A stretch of DNA of 64,000 nt from Buxus sempervirens (Eukaryota > Streptophyta > Magnoliopsida > Buxales > Buxaceae), in the NCBI GenBank assembly GCA_947561395.2, contig OX387184.1, positions 31,734,766 through 31,798,765 on the forward strand, given 5' to 3'. Below are positions 1-11,789 of the stretch, piece after piece. Below the pieces are notes generated by a model, which saw only the letters and a program-made list of their open reading frames with translations, searched no databases and had not been told where the DNA came from. Position 1 is the stretch's first letter, and each line of letters opens with the position of its first letter. A program made the position numbers and the translations under genes.

Positions 1-164
1 AGCCTCGCGTGCTTCTGCAGGAACGATCCCACGTTCGACCGGAAAGACCCGTCGAGGTTGCTGGAGAACAAATCTTCTTCTGCAGCCGGAAACGTCAGAA
101 AATTGTACAGATCTGCGGTCACCCTCCTCTTCAACCGCTTCAACGGCCGGCCGTTCACTACCAT
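1..164 (-). CDS. N-terminal fragment of a conserved plant protein (host gene, partial)
   Basis: On the minus strand an ATG at 164-162 opens a frame that stays open to the window edge (54 complete codons). It starts MVVNGRPLKRLKRR and continues VTADLYNFLTFP, then an acidic stretch (AAEEDLF), and near the edge FRSNVGSFLQKHAR. The basic start could serve nuclear or nucleolar targeting (inference). The base composition is GC-richer than the flanking DNA and the ATG has G at +4, so I read it as exon 1 of a host gene running out of the window. The start resembles that of a plant-conserved family whose name I cannot give with confidence. It is the only sequence here that looks like a non-transposon gene. 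Overlapping plus-strand frames lack these signs and were not called. Confidence 0.55.
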   Translation of the reverse strand, partial: MVVNGRPLKRLKRRVTADLYNFLTFPAAEEDLFSSNLDGSFRSNVGSFLQKHAR

Positions 165-379
165 GTTATCAACAGATATTCCTTTTGTTTCAGGCGCCGT
201 AAAGTCAGATCCCGGCGATGGTCTGCCAGATCTAGCGTTTCCACGGCGATCTCGAAAGATCGTCTCAGATCTGGTATTGGCTGTTCAAGATCGTTCGATG
301 TATCGAAGACAGGGATATAGAGAGAGGGAGAGTTGTGTTTGGAAAAGGAGGGAAAAGCTGAGAGGCTAGAACGGGCTCT

Positions 380-430
380 ACCCTAATTAGGGTTTCTTGC
401 GGTATCGGGGTCCATATTTTTATATTTTTA
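380..430 (-). promoter_or_regulatory. Putative core promoter: TATA-like box and telo-box
   Basis: On the minus strand a TAAAAATATA-type box lies at about 421-430. Some 30 bp downstream is a telo-box (AAACCCTAA read on minus, about 386-394), inside the palindrome ACCCTAATTAGGGT at 380-393. TATA, then a telo-box near the start site, then a leader of about 220 bp to the ATG at 164 fits a plant promoter. Telo-boxes are known near start sites of plant translation and ribosome-biogenesis genes. The assignment to this gene is inference. Confidence 0.4.
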
Positions 431-967
431 GATGGTTTTGGGTTTCGAAAAAGTTAAGTCGGTTCAGAGAAAGAGGGTTTTCTTTAATATAATTTGGGTT
501 TTATTCTAATCTGATATTTACCGGCATTAGCGGGTCGAGAAAATTTTGAAAAGGAGATGCTGTCGGTGAAATTACACTAATACCCTCACCAGACCGCGAA
601 GTGTTTACCGCTTAGGTTTCGTGGAAAGGAGGGGTAGTTGTGGAAGTTGAAATGGTAAAACCAAAACTTTCCAAAATTTCGCAAGTCTAGCGGTGGTTTG
701 GGCCAGTGAAACGGCTCATGGTGCGGGATCTAGAACTTAATGACCAAGGTACCCTCCAGCTTTTGTAAAGTTGGATTGGCAAGACCCTTTTTATATTTCT
801 CTTTCTTTCCTTTTTTTTTTCGGCGAGAAACTTTTATTAAATCATATTTGATACGAATTACATGTAATAAATCTGACCATAGATCTATTTGGAGTATGAG
901 GTAATTCATGGTGGCTAGAAATAGAGATGAAATAGAATGTTTCTCTATTAACATGAGTAATCAATTG

Positions 968-1004
<37 letters not shown>

Positions 1005-1591
1005 TACCATTAATTTTATTTTCACCTACATAAAATATCCTTTCTAGAATCTTTAATCTCAAAAGAACGTTTTTTTTTAAATTCCCTCAATTAATTAGCC
1101 ACCCTTGGCTTGTAGAGTTCTTCTCCAATACTTATCTAACTAAAAGAGTTTTAATAATTGAATTACTTATAAAATCTTTCTAAATTAGATTTCTTCTCCA
1201 AAACTTATCAAAATAAAAGAATTTTAATAAATTGAAATACTAATAAAATCCTACCAAATTAAAAAAAAAAAGATTTGCAATAATGTGCTTTCACTCTAAT
1301 AACACGAGGAAGATTTGCAATATATAATATGGTTTGTAGCCTTGTAATCCATATTCCAGGTTTCATTTAAATATAATTATTCCAGGATGCATGCTCATGT
1401 TGCTTACTTTCTAGGATTTATTAGATATACTAAGCTATCAACATCATTTCAAAGTGCAAGGGATCATAACACGATAATAAAATTAGTCAAATAATATATT
1501 AATAAATACTTACTAATAATTATCGAAACTTTTATTTTAATTAATTAAATATATTAAATATTAGAATAATTAATATATCATATAATTATTA
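431..1591. other. AT-rich intergenic DNA, no gene seen
   Basis: No convincing reading frame. The segment holds homopolymer runs, an (AT)n microsatellite and degenerate AT-rich sequence. It separates the promoter of the left-edge gene from the first retrotransposon (E0). Confidence 0.6.
970..1004. repeat. (AT)n microsatellite
   Basis: An uninterrupted run of AT dinucleotides, about 17 units. Likely length-polymorphic. Confidence 0.9.
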
Positions 1592-2534
1592 TCGAGACCC
1601 CCGATCTTAGATAATTTGTTTTTGTGCTTAAGCAAGGGATATTTAGCAAATCCTAATATATTTTTATATTGTATTGCAAAGGTGAAGTGGGAAAAGCCCA
1701 AACTTGAACCATGAAAGCCAATCAACTGGCTAAGTCAAGGGCTTGTCAAAATGTGTAAAGGCATCTCTTTTATTAGGAAAATTTCCACAGTTATTAAATA
1801 AACTCCATTTATATGAGAGAATGGCATGGTTGTAATTTGTGTGTGCAGTAGGAGAGTTGCATGGTGGTAAATGCATGGTGTTTGAGAGAGAGGGGCAAAC
1901 TTGGAAGTGCCTTAAAAATATTTGGGGAGAAATTTGTTGAAGTATGAAAAGGGGAGGGTTTTGTCCCATACAATTGAACCCAAACACAAACCCTTCTTTT
2001 CACACCTTCTCTTCTCTCCATTCTCTCCTCTCCACTCTCTTCACTCCCTACACACTCTTCTCTTCCACATTTCTCTTTTCTTTGTTGGGCAAAATTGGGG
2101 GAGGCTCTCATTAGAGAGAAGGAGAACCAAAGCCCTTGTTCTTGAGTTGCCATTTCCACATTTGCTTGGAGGATTGTCGAGGAATCTCCAAGGAAGCTCA
2201 AGAGGAGCTGCTCGTGGGTTGTGCTTGGGAGCAAAGAGGTCATGCTTGCTTGAATCAGGTAAACAACACCCTTCCAACAAAAGCTTTCTTCATTTCTTGA
2301 TTTGAAAATGGATTTGAGATTTAGGGTATTTGTGTTTTCATGATTTCTTTATGAATAAGTTGAGCATGTGTTAATAGTTAGATGGAGGCTAAGTATTAGC
2401 TCATTCTAGATGGATTTAACAAATAAAAACAGTAGCAAATGGGTTACATTTGAGAAAAACCCAAAAAATTTCACGTAGGGATTTCGCGACCTGGAAAATC
2501 GCCAGGGCGCTCAACATAGCGCTTAAGCGCTATG
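1592..2534 (+). mobile_element. E0: probable solo LTR, left part
   Basis: This is the left piece of an LTR-like sequence interrupted by E1 and resumed at 34,311. It has a long CT-rich leader-like tract (about 1,985-2,080), a splice-donor-like CAG|GTAAAC at 2,257-2,263, and a GC-rich inverted-repeat patch (2,510-2,534) ending at the E1 insertion. The proposed left end follows TATTA (1,587-1,591), and TATTA also follows the right end at 36,042. In such AT-rich flanks a 5-bp match is weak, and the start (TCGAGACCCCC) lacks a clean TG. The right end (GGGTCGTTACA) is a convincing LTR terminus. Joined length is about 2.7 kb and no coding part exists, so a solo LTR is the simplest reading. Confidence 0.45.
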
Positions 2535-3695
2535 TGTAACACCCCGAACCCGAGTCAGTGCAAACCGGCACCCAACCCGAACCCGGTTCGCTATTGTGAC
2601 AACCCGAATTCAATTCAACAACCAAATTCGAGGTGTCACTGGCTCATATCAAATAATCATCAAGAATATACCAGATTAAAGAATTTAAATTTCCATTCAA
2701 TTAAGTAACTATCAGAGTGCGGAAACAATTATGTGCGGAAGTGTAGTCTAAAATCCTCAAATAAACATTAAAGTTAATCATCAATCATTAATATCAAAGT
2801 CTGGTAAATAAAATGATTACTATCTCTCTCATCTCTCTAGTACATCAAATCCAATGAATAATAGTCTATCAAATATGACTAAGTCTAAACAATCCTCCAT
2901 CTCAAATAAGATCCGGATAAAAGTAATCCTCCGGTGAATACTCAGCTACCTCTCCCTGGAAATCACTAAGATCCCCCTCTCGCGTATCAGCTGAAAAATA
3001 AAATGAAATTAGGGTGAGATACGAATATCCCAGTAGGTAACACATGCATGATTAAACCGTTAATATAAGTAAAGTACAGTTCATGCACGATTAAGCAATA
3101 TCGACTAATCAGGCTCGTATAATCATTCGTATCATTCGTGAATACAAAACAGTATGATAAACAGTTCTAGAGATGAATTTTAGCAAGTTCTATTATAAGA
3201 ATCCAATATCAAAATCAATGACATAATTCATACTTTGCTAGGATGCACTAAACAGTCACATCCGATCAATATCTCAATCACATGCTTCCAGCATGTATAC
3301 AATAATAATAACAAGTGTTTGTGATTTCAGTGTCATTGTACGAATCACAAAGATAGATAAACCTTTTGAGATGATTCTCAACCAATTGCTATACTATCGT
3401 GCGGCTTAGGAGAAATGCTACTAATGATACTCAAGTCCCATGCAGCGCGGCTTAGACAAGAGCCGTAGTCACTGACTTATTACACACGTACCCATCAGAG
3501 TTGGCATGCACCACCAGCATGCAGCACCGAATCAATACATGGAGATGGTCGCTTATCCACATGTACAGGGAATCACCAGCGCCTCACCAGGGTGTCCCTC
3601 CAGACATAGGACCTTCCCAGACAAACTAACTTGCAAAGGAAGCGAGTCGCATATAGGAGTAACTCAACCCAAATGACATATCCCTCAGCTATCTA
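2535..3695 (-). mobile_element. E1: Tekay/Del-like solo LTR, left part
   Basis: It begins TGTAACACCCCGAACC directly after CTATG (2,530-2,534). The same CTATG follows the other end at 34,306-34,310, giving a perfect 5-bp TSD. The sequence is collinear with the uninterrupted LTR of E4 (42,852-45,218). It breaks at the E2 insertion, whose TSD copy is 3,691-3,695, and resumes at 33,125. Only one LTR and no internal region are present, so it is a solo LTR of about 2.34 kb. Orientation is that of E4. Confidence 0.85.
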
Positions 3696-4300
3696 TGTAA
3701 CGCCCCGGATCCGTGTTGTTCAATAAAGATATAACACGTCTCACGGAGTTTAGGCAAGGATCGATAATTAAATATGATCGCTGGATAATCATCTAACTAT
3801 AACCTGTCAGAGTGCACAATTTGATTCATCCAAGAAATGTAACGTTTAGACTTAACTAGAAACATATGGTTCAACCCCCAAATAGATTTTAATACACCTC
3901 AATTATTCAAAGTACTCAAATTCAGAACAAGATAACCTACAAGTCTAAGGAAGGTAATAGTAATCTTCCTCCCTGTAAGCCTCAGCAGGATCTACCCCAA
4001 TAGTCGCCTCACCACGAGTATCTGAAAATCACAACAAAACAATAGAGTGAGATACGAATATCTCAGCGAGTAGCACATGCATGCCGAAATAGTTAATCAC
4101 AGTTCAAAGCTATGCATCGATAAACGTTCCGTACGATGAAACAACTCATATCAGAATCAAGTTCAAACCAAAACCCATCTCATCGGTCAAATTACATCTC
4201 AGTTAAGTACGACAACACATCGATCGGTCAATGTCATGACTATTGTTTAGTTGATAAATTAAACATGCCAAGTAGACACTCCACACCTCCATGTACACAG

Positions 4301-4392
4301 TTCCGGCCTACTCAGGGTTTCGGAAACTCTGAAATGACGGCCTACTCAGGGTTTCGTCATCCAATGCAGGCCTACTCTCCGGGTTTCTGCAT
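4301..4392. repeat. Stem-loop cluster with constant loop in E2 LTR
   Basis: Three consecutive hairpins share the loop GCCTACTC...GGGTTT but have different perfect stems: TTCCG/CGGAA (4,301-4,305 with 4,321-4,325), ATGACG/CGTCAT (4,334-4,339 with 4,355-4,360) and ATGCAG/CTGCAT (4,364-4,369 with 4,387-4,392). A fourth loop copy follows at about 4,402 with a weak stem. The twin LTR has the same cluster at 31,263-31,354. Confidence 0.75.
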
Positions 4393-5029
4393 TGACAACC
4401 AAGCCTACTCAGGGTTTCTGGCTGCTCTACACCGGTCGTGGCAACACACAAGGCCATGCAATTCCAACAACCAACAAATAACATTACATTACTAAGCTTA
4501 GACTCTGGATCCAGGACAAGCTAGACCAAAACAGTAAAACATCGTATAATCTCAATTTCACATTTAAAGTAAAAACCATTCATTCCACATCATGTATATC
4601 TCATCATAATTCATCACCTGTCCCTCTGGACCAAACAGTATCCCAATACTTTCAGTATTTCTCATTTCCACAAAACCATGCCATTTGAATACAAACACAG
4701 TTATTTATAACAAGACAATACATTTCAGCATTTCCCAAAACAAATGAAACCAGAAGTCAATCATTTCTCAATTAGAACAGTGTATAAGTTCGAGGAGAAA
4801 ACTACTAAGAACTCCTAGAGTTTTGGTATCCAGCACAATCATATATAAAATAACCCACACTCATCTTGGAAACTTTTAAGAATTTGCCACTAGAATTCTC
4901 CTAGGAATTAAATAAGAAATGCAGGTTCCAAGGTTACCAACAAGTGATTGGTGAAGTGATATAAACCCCAAGACATCAAAATCCCCCTTGGTTCAGTCGG
5001 AAATCAAATTTGGTAAGTTAAATTGGGTA

Positions 5030-5280
5030 TGCGCTCACTTCCTGAAGTGAGCGCCAATCGGCGGATAGAAAATAGGTGGAAAAGGACCATGCGCTCACTC
5101 GACGCTAAGTGAGCGCGAGCTGAGCGGGAGAAAGGCGCGAGCTAGGCGCGAGAAAAGCGCGTCGGTTTCAAGTAGGCGCGAGCTGAGCGCCAGGTAGGCG
5201 CGAGCTCGGCGCCAGATCGAATTTCCTAGGCGCCTACTTCCCGAAGTGGGCGCAAGTGGACGCCAAGTGGGCGGATACCC
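5030..5280. repeat. GC-rich inverted-repeat island in E2 LTR
   Basis: This is a GC-rich patch in an AT-rich LTR, made of reiterated GCGC/GAGC words. It contains hairpins such as GCGCTCACTTC/GAAGTGAGCGC, GCGCTCACT/AGTGAGCGC and GCGCCTACTTC/GAAGTGGGCGC (one wobble). The twin copy lies at about 31,990-32,240. Confidence 0.7.
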
Positions 5281-6149
5281 ACTGCGAATTTCGAGTCTCT
5301 GTTATTTCAAGATCTCCAACTCTGGCTGGTTTCTTTAGGTCTGTTATTGCTCAATTACACTCCTAATGCTCCCAGAAGACTTCCCAACCCATTTTGGATT
5401 TAATCTAAACATCTTTAATTTCACATTAATTTTCAATCTTCGTTCGTAACTCGTGGTATCCCAAAAAAACACAGAACTCACAATACGACCATGCATTTCA
5501 AAATACATTACGAATAAACTAAAACCTCGGTTTTAAAACAGTGCTACTCACCAGTGTGCGCTTAATCCCAGGACAACAGCTTCTTCCCCAACCGGCCGAT
5601 CGCGATTTCCGGCTGCGCGCGAGGAATCGACTGTAGTTGATATATCCCCTGTTCGCGAGAATAAATAACCGACTGAATCTCTATCTCCGACTCGAACTAT
5701 CCGATCGCAGCTAATTGCACCTTTCGTTCTTCTCAGCAAAACCCTAATCGCCACACCAGAGCCGCGAATCGCCAAGTCGCCCAACTTCTTCAGCAAACAA
5801 AAGTATTGCCAAAAGTATTCATACGAGTATTCTATAAACCCAAACCCTACTTTCCCTTTTTTGTATATTTACCTTGCGATACATACGCCGCCCGATCAAT
5901 CTTTAACTCCTTGATCCTATGCGTGCTCGCCCATTGGAAACTCTACATGTTCCGCATCCACTTATGTTAATAAGCACACAACTATACTTTAATAATAATA
6001 ATAATAATATAATTTTTCAGAAAAACGGCTATATAACGCCTGTACATACGAGTATGGGCTAAGCCCTCAAACCACAAAAATCACCTGATCAACACAGTTT
6101 ATATATCAAAAATAAATAAATAAAACTCACCAAAAATCAGGGTCTTACA

Positions 6150-6161
6150 TCCTCCCCTCCT
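6150..6161 (-). promoter_or_regulatory. E2 polypurine tract
   Basis: The plus strand reads TCCTCCCCTCCT, so the minus strand has AGGAGGGGAGGA directly next to the LTR. This is the expected plus-strand primer site at the 3' LTR boundary. Confidence 0.85.
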
Positions 6162-6188
6162 ACGAAAAATTTCGCCTCGAAATTTACT

Positions 6189-8483
6189 TCAAGAAGGAAC
6201 AAATAATTCCGGATACTTCTTCTTCATCTCTTCCTCACCTTCCCAAGTGCATTCTTCCATAGTATGATTCTGCCATAGCACTTTCACTAAGGGAACAACT
6301 TTGGTGCGAAGAATCTGCTCACGACGGTCTACGATCTGAACTGGCCTCTCTTCGTATGTCAAATCTTCCCGGATCACTAAAGGTTTAGGATTTATCACAT
6401 GACTAGGATCCGCTATGTACTGCCGCAACATGGATATATGGAATACGTCATGGACTCCTGCCAATTGGTTTGGCAAAGCTAGTTTATAAGCTACCGGGTT
6501 AATCACCTTCACAATCTCAAACGGCCCAATAAAGCGTGGAGACAACTTCCCTTTCTTCCCGAATCTCAAGATTCCTTTGGAAGGCGATATCTTCAAGAAC
6601 ACTTGGTCTCCCACTTCAAATTTCAGCTCAGGTCGTCGGGTATCTGAATAACTTTTCTGACGACTCTGTGCAGTCAACAACCGCTGTCTAATCAACTTCA
6701 CCTTTTCCATACTGTCTTGTATAATCTCAGGCCCAAAGTACTGTTTCTCTCCTACCTCCACCCAACACACAGGAGATCTACAAATCCTGCCATAAAGTGC
6801 CTCATAGGGTGCCATCTGTATACTAGCCTGATAGCTATTGTTATAAGCGAATTTGGTTAAGTGTAAATACTTACCCCAATTGCCACCCCAATCCATGACA
6901 CAACACCTCAACATGTCCTCCAAAGTCTGAATAGTTCTCTCTGACTGCCCATCGGTCTGTGGGTGGAAACTAGTACTAAAGCTTAACTTCGTTCCCATGG
7001 CCTCCTGGAAACACTGCCAGAAATGCGAGGTGAACCGAGAATCCCTATCCGATACAATGGACACTGGAACCCCATGCAACCGGACTATCTCTTGAGTATA
7101 CAGCTCAACCAATGATGCTAAAGTCTGAGTGGTCTGGTAAGGCAAAAAGTGAGCTGATTTGGTCAGTCTATCCACAATCACCCATACGCCGTTGTGGTTC
7201 TTAGCTGTAGGCGGTAGCCCACACACAAAATCCATTGATATATGTTCCCATTTCCACTCGGGAACCGGCAAAGGTCGCATCAAACCTGGAGGTCTCCTAT
7301 GTTCTGCCTTCACTTGTTGACAAGTAAGGCACCTTGCTACATACTCCGCAATGTTCTTCTTCATTCCTGACCACCAATATACTGTCTTTAGATTCTTGTA
7401 CATCTTAGTACTCCCAGGGTGAATTGCATATCTGGACCTGTGACTCTCATCTAGGATCAATCCCTTGACTTCAGCATTATTTGGAACACAAGTCCGCCCT
7501 CGAAATCTCACCAATCCATCCTGAACATCAAAATCTTTCGTGGCCTCATCATCCTTCTCTACTAACCCTTTGATGCGTAACAAATCAGAATCTGCCAACT
7601 GACCCTCCCGTATACGCTGAATCAACTCTGGCTCTGCTTGGACTCGTGCCATGATCAATCCATGCCCATGAGTGCTGAACTCCCCAGGCCAATCTACAAC
7701 TGTATCAACAAGAGTGCACTGACTAGCCATGAAAGTAGCTAGTGTGGCCACCTCATCTTGGGAAACAACCCTACGACTCAGTGCATCTGCCACCACATTA
7801 GCCTTGCCCGGATGGTAATGAAGTGTGAAATCATAATCCTTTAGAAGATTCATCCATCTCCTTTGCCTCATATTCATCTCTCTCTGGGAAAATATATATC
7901 TCAAGCTCTTGTGATCTGAGAATATCTCGAATCGGGCTCCCATCAAATAGTGCCTCCACAACTCAAGTGCAAATACGATCGCTGCCAACTCCAGATTGTG
8001 CATAGGATAATTCTTCTCATGAGTGCGTAGCAACCTTGAAGCATAGGCTACCACACGCCTCTGCTGCATCAAAACACAGCCCAACCCTACTCGAGAAGCA
8101 TCACAATAGATCGAAAATCCCTCACTCACTGATGGCACAATCAAGACTGGAGCTGAAGACAATTTGCCCTTCAATTCTTGGAAACTAGACCCACACTTGT
8201 CGTCCCACTCAAATTTCACAGCCTTCTTAGTGAGGTTAGATAAAGGTGTCGCCACTCGGGAAAAGTTCTTGATGAACCTTCTATAATAACCCGCCATTCC
8301 CAAGAAACTCCGTACCTCAATCACCGACGAAGGTTTAGGCCAATCTGCCACAGCCTGAACCTTAGCTGGGTCCACTGCTATTCCATCTCCTGAAATCACA
8401 TGCCCCAAGAAACTCACTTCTCTTAACCAAAATTGGCACTTGCTGAACTTGGCATACAATCTGTGCTCTCTCAATGTCTGCAA
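6189..8483 (-). pseudogene. E2 pol, part 3: RT end, RNase H, integrase, chromodomain-like tail
   Basis: The frame is open for 764 residues. It begins in the RT thumb region ([19 protein letters not shown]). RNase H follows near residue 125 (IYCDAS) and 190 ([10 protein letters not shown]). The integrase HHCC zinc segment is at about 345-392 and the catalytic core has Asp near 417 (SMDFVCG), Asp near 478 (VSDRDSRF) and Glu near 512 (GQSERT). The end is a chromodomain-like motif ([13 protein letters not shown]). Known role: reverse transcription and integration in a virus-like particle. It is cut from the rest of RT by an in-frame TGA at 8,487-8,489 and so has no start of its own. Its integrity contrasts with the damaged upstream half. 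Confidence 0.9.
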
Positions 8484-8489
8484 TACGGT

Positions 8490-9364
8490 TCAGAGGTGCC
8501 GTACATGATCCTCTCTACTTCGAGAATACACTAGAATATCGTCAATGAACACAACCACAAAGCTGTCTAAGTGGGTGTGAAATATCCGATTCATCAAGTT
8601 CATGAAAACAGCTGGGGCATTAGTCAGCCCAAAAGGCATAACCAGAAACTCGTAGTGCCCATATCGAGTACGGAAAGCCGTCTTCTCTATATCATCTGGG
8701 GCTACTCTCAACTGGTGGTATCCAGATCTCAGTCGATCTTAGAAAACCAAGACGCTCCCCTCAACTGGTCGAACAAGTCATCAATCCGAGGTAATGGATA
8801 CTTATTCTTGATAGTGACTTGATTCAACTGGAGGTAATCTATACACATCCGCATTGACCCGTCCTTCTTCTGGACAAACAGGACCGGTGCACCCCATGGT
8901 GACACACTGGGTCTAATAAAACCCTTCGCTTCCAGTTCATCCAACTGTTTCTTCATCTCGCAATTTTCAAGTTGTGACATCTTGTATGGCGGTTTGGATA
9001 CGGGTGCCGTACCAGGTAAGAGTCGTATACTGAACTCAACTTCTCTAGGTGGCGGTAATCCCGGTAAATCGTCTGGGAATATGTCATCAAACTCTGATGC
9101 TACAGGCACACTAGAAAGACTAAGTGCCATAGACTCTGTTTCCTCAACCTCAATGGATGCTACTATACTGATCTGAGTTCTCAACCCTTCACATCGGAAA
9201 CAGTGCACTGGCTGGTCTGGCTGACACACTATAATGGTACCCCTATAGCAATCGATGCTCACATGGTGTCGAAAAAGCCAATCAATGCCTAGAATCACAT
9301 CAAACTCCCCGAATTCCAGTTCTACCAAGTCCCCTGGCAACTCCAAAGATCCCAACCTGATCAT
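8490..9364 (-). pseudogene. E2 pol, part 2: protease end and RT core, frameshifted
   Basis: Two frames belong together. 9,364-8,729 carries the end of the protease region ([12 protein letters not shown]) and the RT N-terminal half ([26 protein letters not shown], ending WFSKID). 8,711-8,490 continues with [18 protein letters not shown] and the catalytic box [11 protein letters not shown]. They are in different frames. The break is at about 8,737, just after KID, and is consistent with loss of one base. The second part ends at the in-frame TGA 8,487-8,489. The active-site FIDD is intact, so the loss of function comes from frame damage and not from catalytic change. Confidence 0.88.
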
Positions 9365-10488
9365 GCATTCCTATATACGGTCTGTACTCTAGTGGCTTCC
9401 CCCAACGGTGTGTGTACTAGTAACTCGGACTTGAGTGTGGAAGAAACCAAACCAATACGGCATGCACAAACAGGAGTAATGAAAGACCTAGAAGCACCCG
9501 AATCAAATAAGCATATGGCTGATCTGCCATGAATGAAAAGAATACCTCCAACCAACTGTGGTGCCTCTGGCTCCTCCTCACGAGCCTCTTCAACATGCCC
9601 CTCCTCAGGCTCATCCTCCTGAGCTGCTACTGCATACACTCTAGTCTGCAAAGGGCGTGGAGGTGGTGCCTGCTGCCTCTGCGGTGCCCGCTGCCTCTGA
9701 TATCCCCCACGGCTCTGACCCTGAAATCCCGGTGGTGCTGGTAGTGCTGGCATGGGTCTAGAATACTGAAATCTCGAAGCCTCGGCCGACTGGGTATCCG
9801 TAGGTGCAGTAAGGGCTGGCTTAAGTAACTGGTAAGTATTCGGGTGTGGACAGTCAGCAACCCGATGCCCATGCTGGCCACATCTGAAGCACGTGCCTGG
9901 CGGTGATACGCATGGACCTGGGATGTGAAATCGGTCGCAACTGAAGCAACCCCCTGAGCCTCTCCTGTCTCTTTGTCCATAGTCGATCCTCGGTCTCTTC
10001 TCCCTATCCGGGACCCTCCGTGTCTCTGTGCCGCTCGGCTGTGCTCTAACTTTGCTCTGCTCAGTCCCTGAATCTCTAATCTCTCTCTCAACCCGCAGAG
10101 CTCTCCCCACCAGATCAAAGTATCTGGTGCACATCAGCACCGAGACCATGCGCCTGATGTCTGCCCTCAGTCCTCTCTCGAAATGCTGGGTGCGCCTCTG
10201 CTCATCATGCACTATATGGTGAGCGAATCGAGAAAGAACCGCAAACCGAGCCTCATACTGTGCTACGGTCAAGGATCCCTGAGAGATATCCATGAACTCT
10301 CTCTCCTTCTGCAACCTCACCTCTGCTGAGAAATACTGCTCATAGAAGACCTGCCTGAACTGGTCCCAAGTCATCTGTATCCCATCTACCGCCTATCTCC
10401 GTAATGACTGCCACCAGTGCTGAGCCTCGCCCTCTACGGTGAAGGTAGCCAATCTCACCCTCCGGTGCTCTGGACAGTCCATCGTGTC
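9361..10488 (-). pseudogene. E2 gag C-terminal part with CCHC knuckle and protease start
   Basis: From 10,374 the frame reads MTWDQFRQVFYEQYF, typical of the chromovirus gag, followed by an arginine-rich stretch, a zinc knuckle (CFRCGQHGHRVADC) and the protease active site LFDSGASRSFI. It stops at 9,361, where the next frame (MIRLG...) takes over, consistent with a one-base deletion at the junction. Upstream, between 10,375 and 10,488, gag sequence continues in frame apart from a TAG at about 10,394-10,396. At 10,488 it is cut by E3, and the N-terminal part resumes at 30,144. The reading frame would continue across the TSD, confirming E3 as an insertion. Confidence 0.88.
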
Positions 10489-11789
10489 TGTGCGCACCTC
10501 GGGCGCGCGGAAAAAGCGCGTTACAATCTGTTATAGAGTCGCCACTACCTGAAATGGTGCAGGTAGACACCTTGTTGATTTTTGGTCTGCACCAGTGATT
10601 CCGGTTAAGTGACCCGATTACAACCTAGGGAAGTCCTTGAACACCCTGGGTTGTCCCATCGAAATGGATTCCCTTAAATTAGTTGGATATTTAATGAGCT
10701 CTCTTATTTATTATTTTTATTTTTTTCTTTTCTAATTTTTTTTCATTTTAAGCGTACAACAAATATTAATCTATATGTACATGGCCTCCACAAAATTACA
10801 TTGAAAGTAAAAACATATGAACAAAACAAAACCATGCTAAAACAATTTTCAACCACAAGAAAGAATCATCGCTTCAATGCTTGTTTCATTTGCTTTTTCC
10901 CTTTCTTATTATTTATTATTTTTTGTTTTGTTTTGTTTTCTATTGTTTTTATCATGCAAGATTAACTAATTACTAATTTACAAAGTAAGAAAATGAGACC
11001 ACCTGAACTACTTTTAACCATGGCCTAATTACTAATTTACAAAGGAAACAAACAAAATGAAACAACCTGAATTACTGCGCTATCCACATTCAAAGATTCA
11101 TATCTCCCTCAATTCTTAACCAAATTGTGCAAAATTTGATTCCTTAGAATCATGACTTTAAACACTAAAATAACCTATAGCAGTTTTCAAAAATTCATTT
11201 TCATTTAAGAGATATGAAACTCCAAAAGTTACTGTTATACATTTCCAATTGAAAATCTGAACCAAAGAAAATTAAAAATAAAATACCTACTCATAGTGTA
11301 AGGTCTCGAGCGTATTTTTAGATTAAACTAAAATAAAAATACCACAAATCTCATGAAGGACTCCAGAATTGAATCAAACTAGAACAAGGTGAAAAAAATT
11401 AGTTTATCTGGAAAACAGGTGCAAACCTAATGCAGGAAAAAAATTCAGAACTTTACATCTTTGTCTTTTTTTTTTTTTTTACATGATAAAATTACCCAAA
11501 GCCATCAAACATATATACATGTCTCTCATCAATCATGTAATCTTATCTCAAAAATTGTAATGAAAGAGAGGTCTCATACAATGTATTAAACAAATGACTC
11601 ACCTGTTATGGATTGACACTTCAAATCAAGTCTTGGAGCCTTGGTGTGTCGTGAACAGCAGTTTTCCTTTCTCCCTCCTTGCTAGTAGACGTCCCTCTTC
11701 TTTTCTCCACTTCTTCCTACCTCCCCTTTTGCTCTCAACTTCAAGCCCTTTTATAGAGGATTCTCACCCATTCAACTTCTTAACTTCTC

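Larger units (their letters stand above)
3696..6149 (-). repeat. E2 3' LTR
   Basis: It runs from TGTAACGCCCCGG to GGGTCTTACA and is nearly identical to 30,658-33,124. It contains a stem-loop cluster (4,301-4,392), a GC-rich inverted-repeat island (about 5,030-5,280) and short TAA and AAAT microsatellites near its end. Being on the left of a minus-strand element, it is the 3' LTR. Confidence 0.93.

Noticed and set aside
1809..2305. Frames on both strands of the CT-rich tract
   Set aside because: Serine/proline/leucine-rich shadows of a pyrimidine tract in the E0 LTR.
4136..4495. 119-codon frame in the E2 LTR, repeated at 31,098
   Set aside because: Identical because the LTRs are twins. It reads through the hairpin cluster and shows no protein family.
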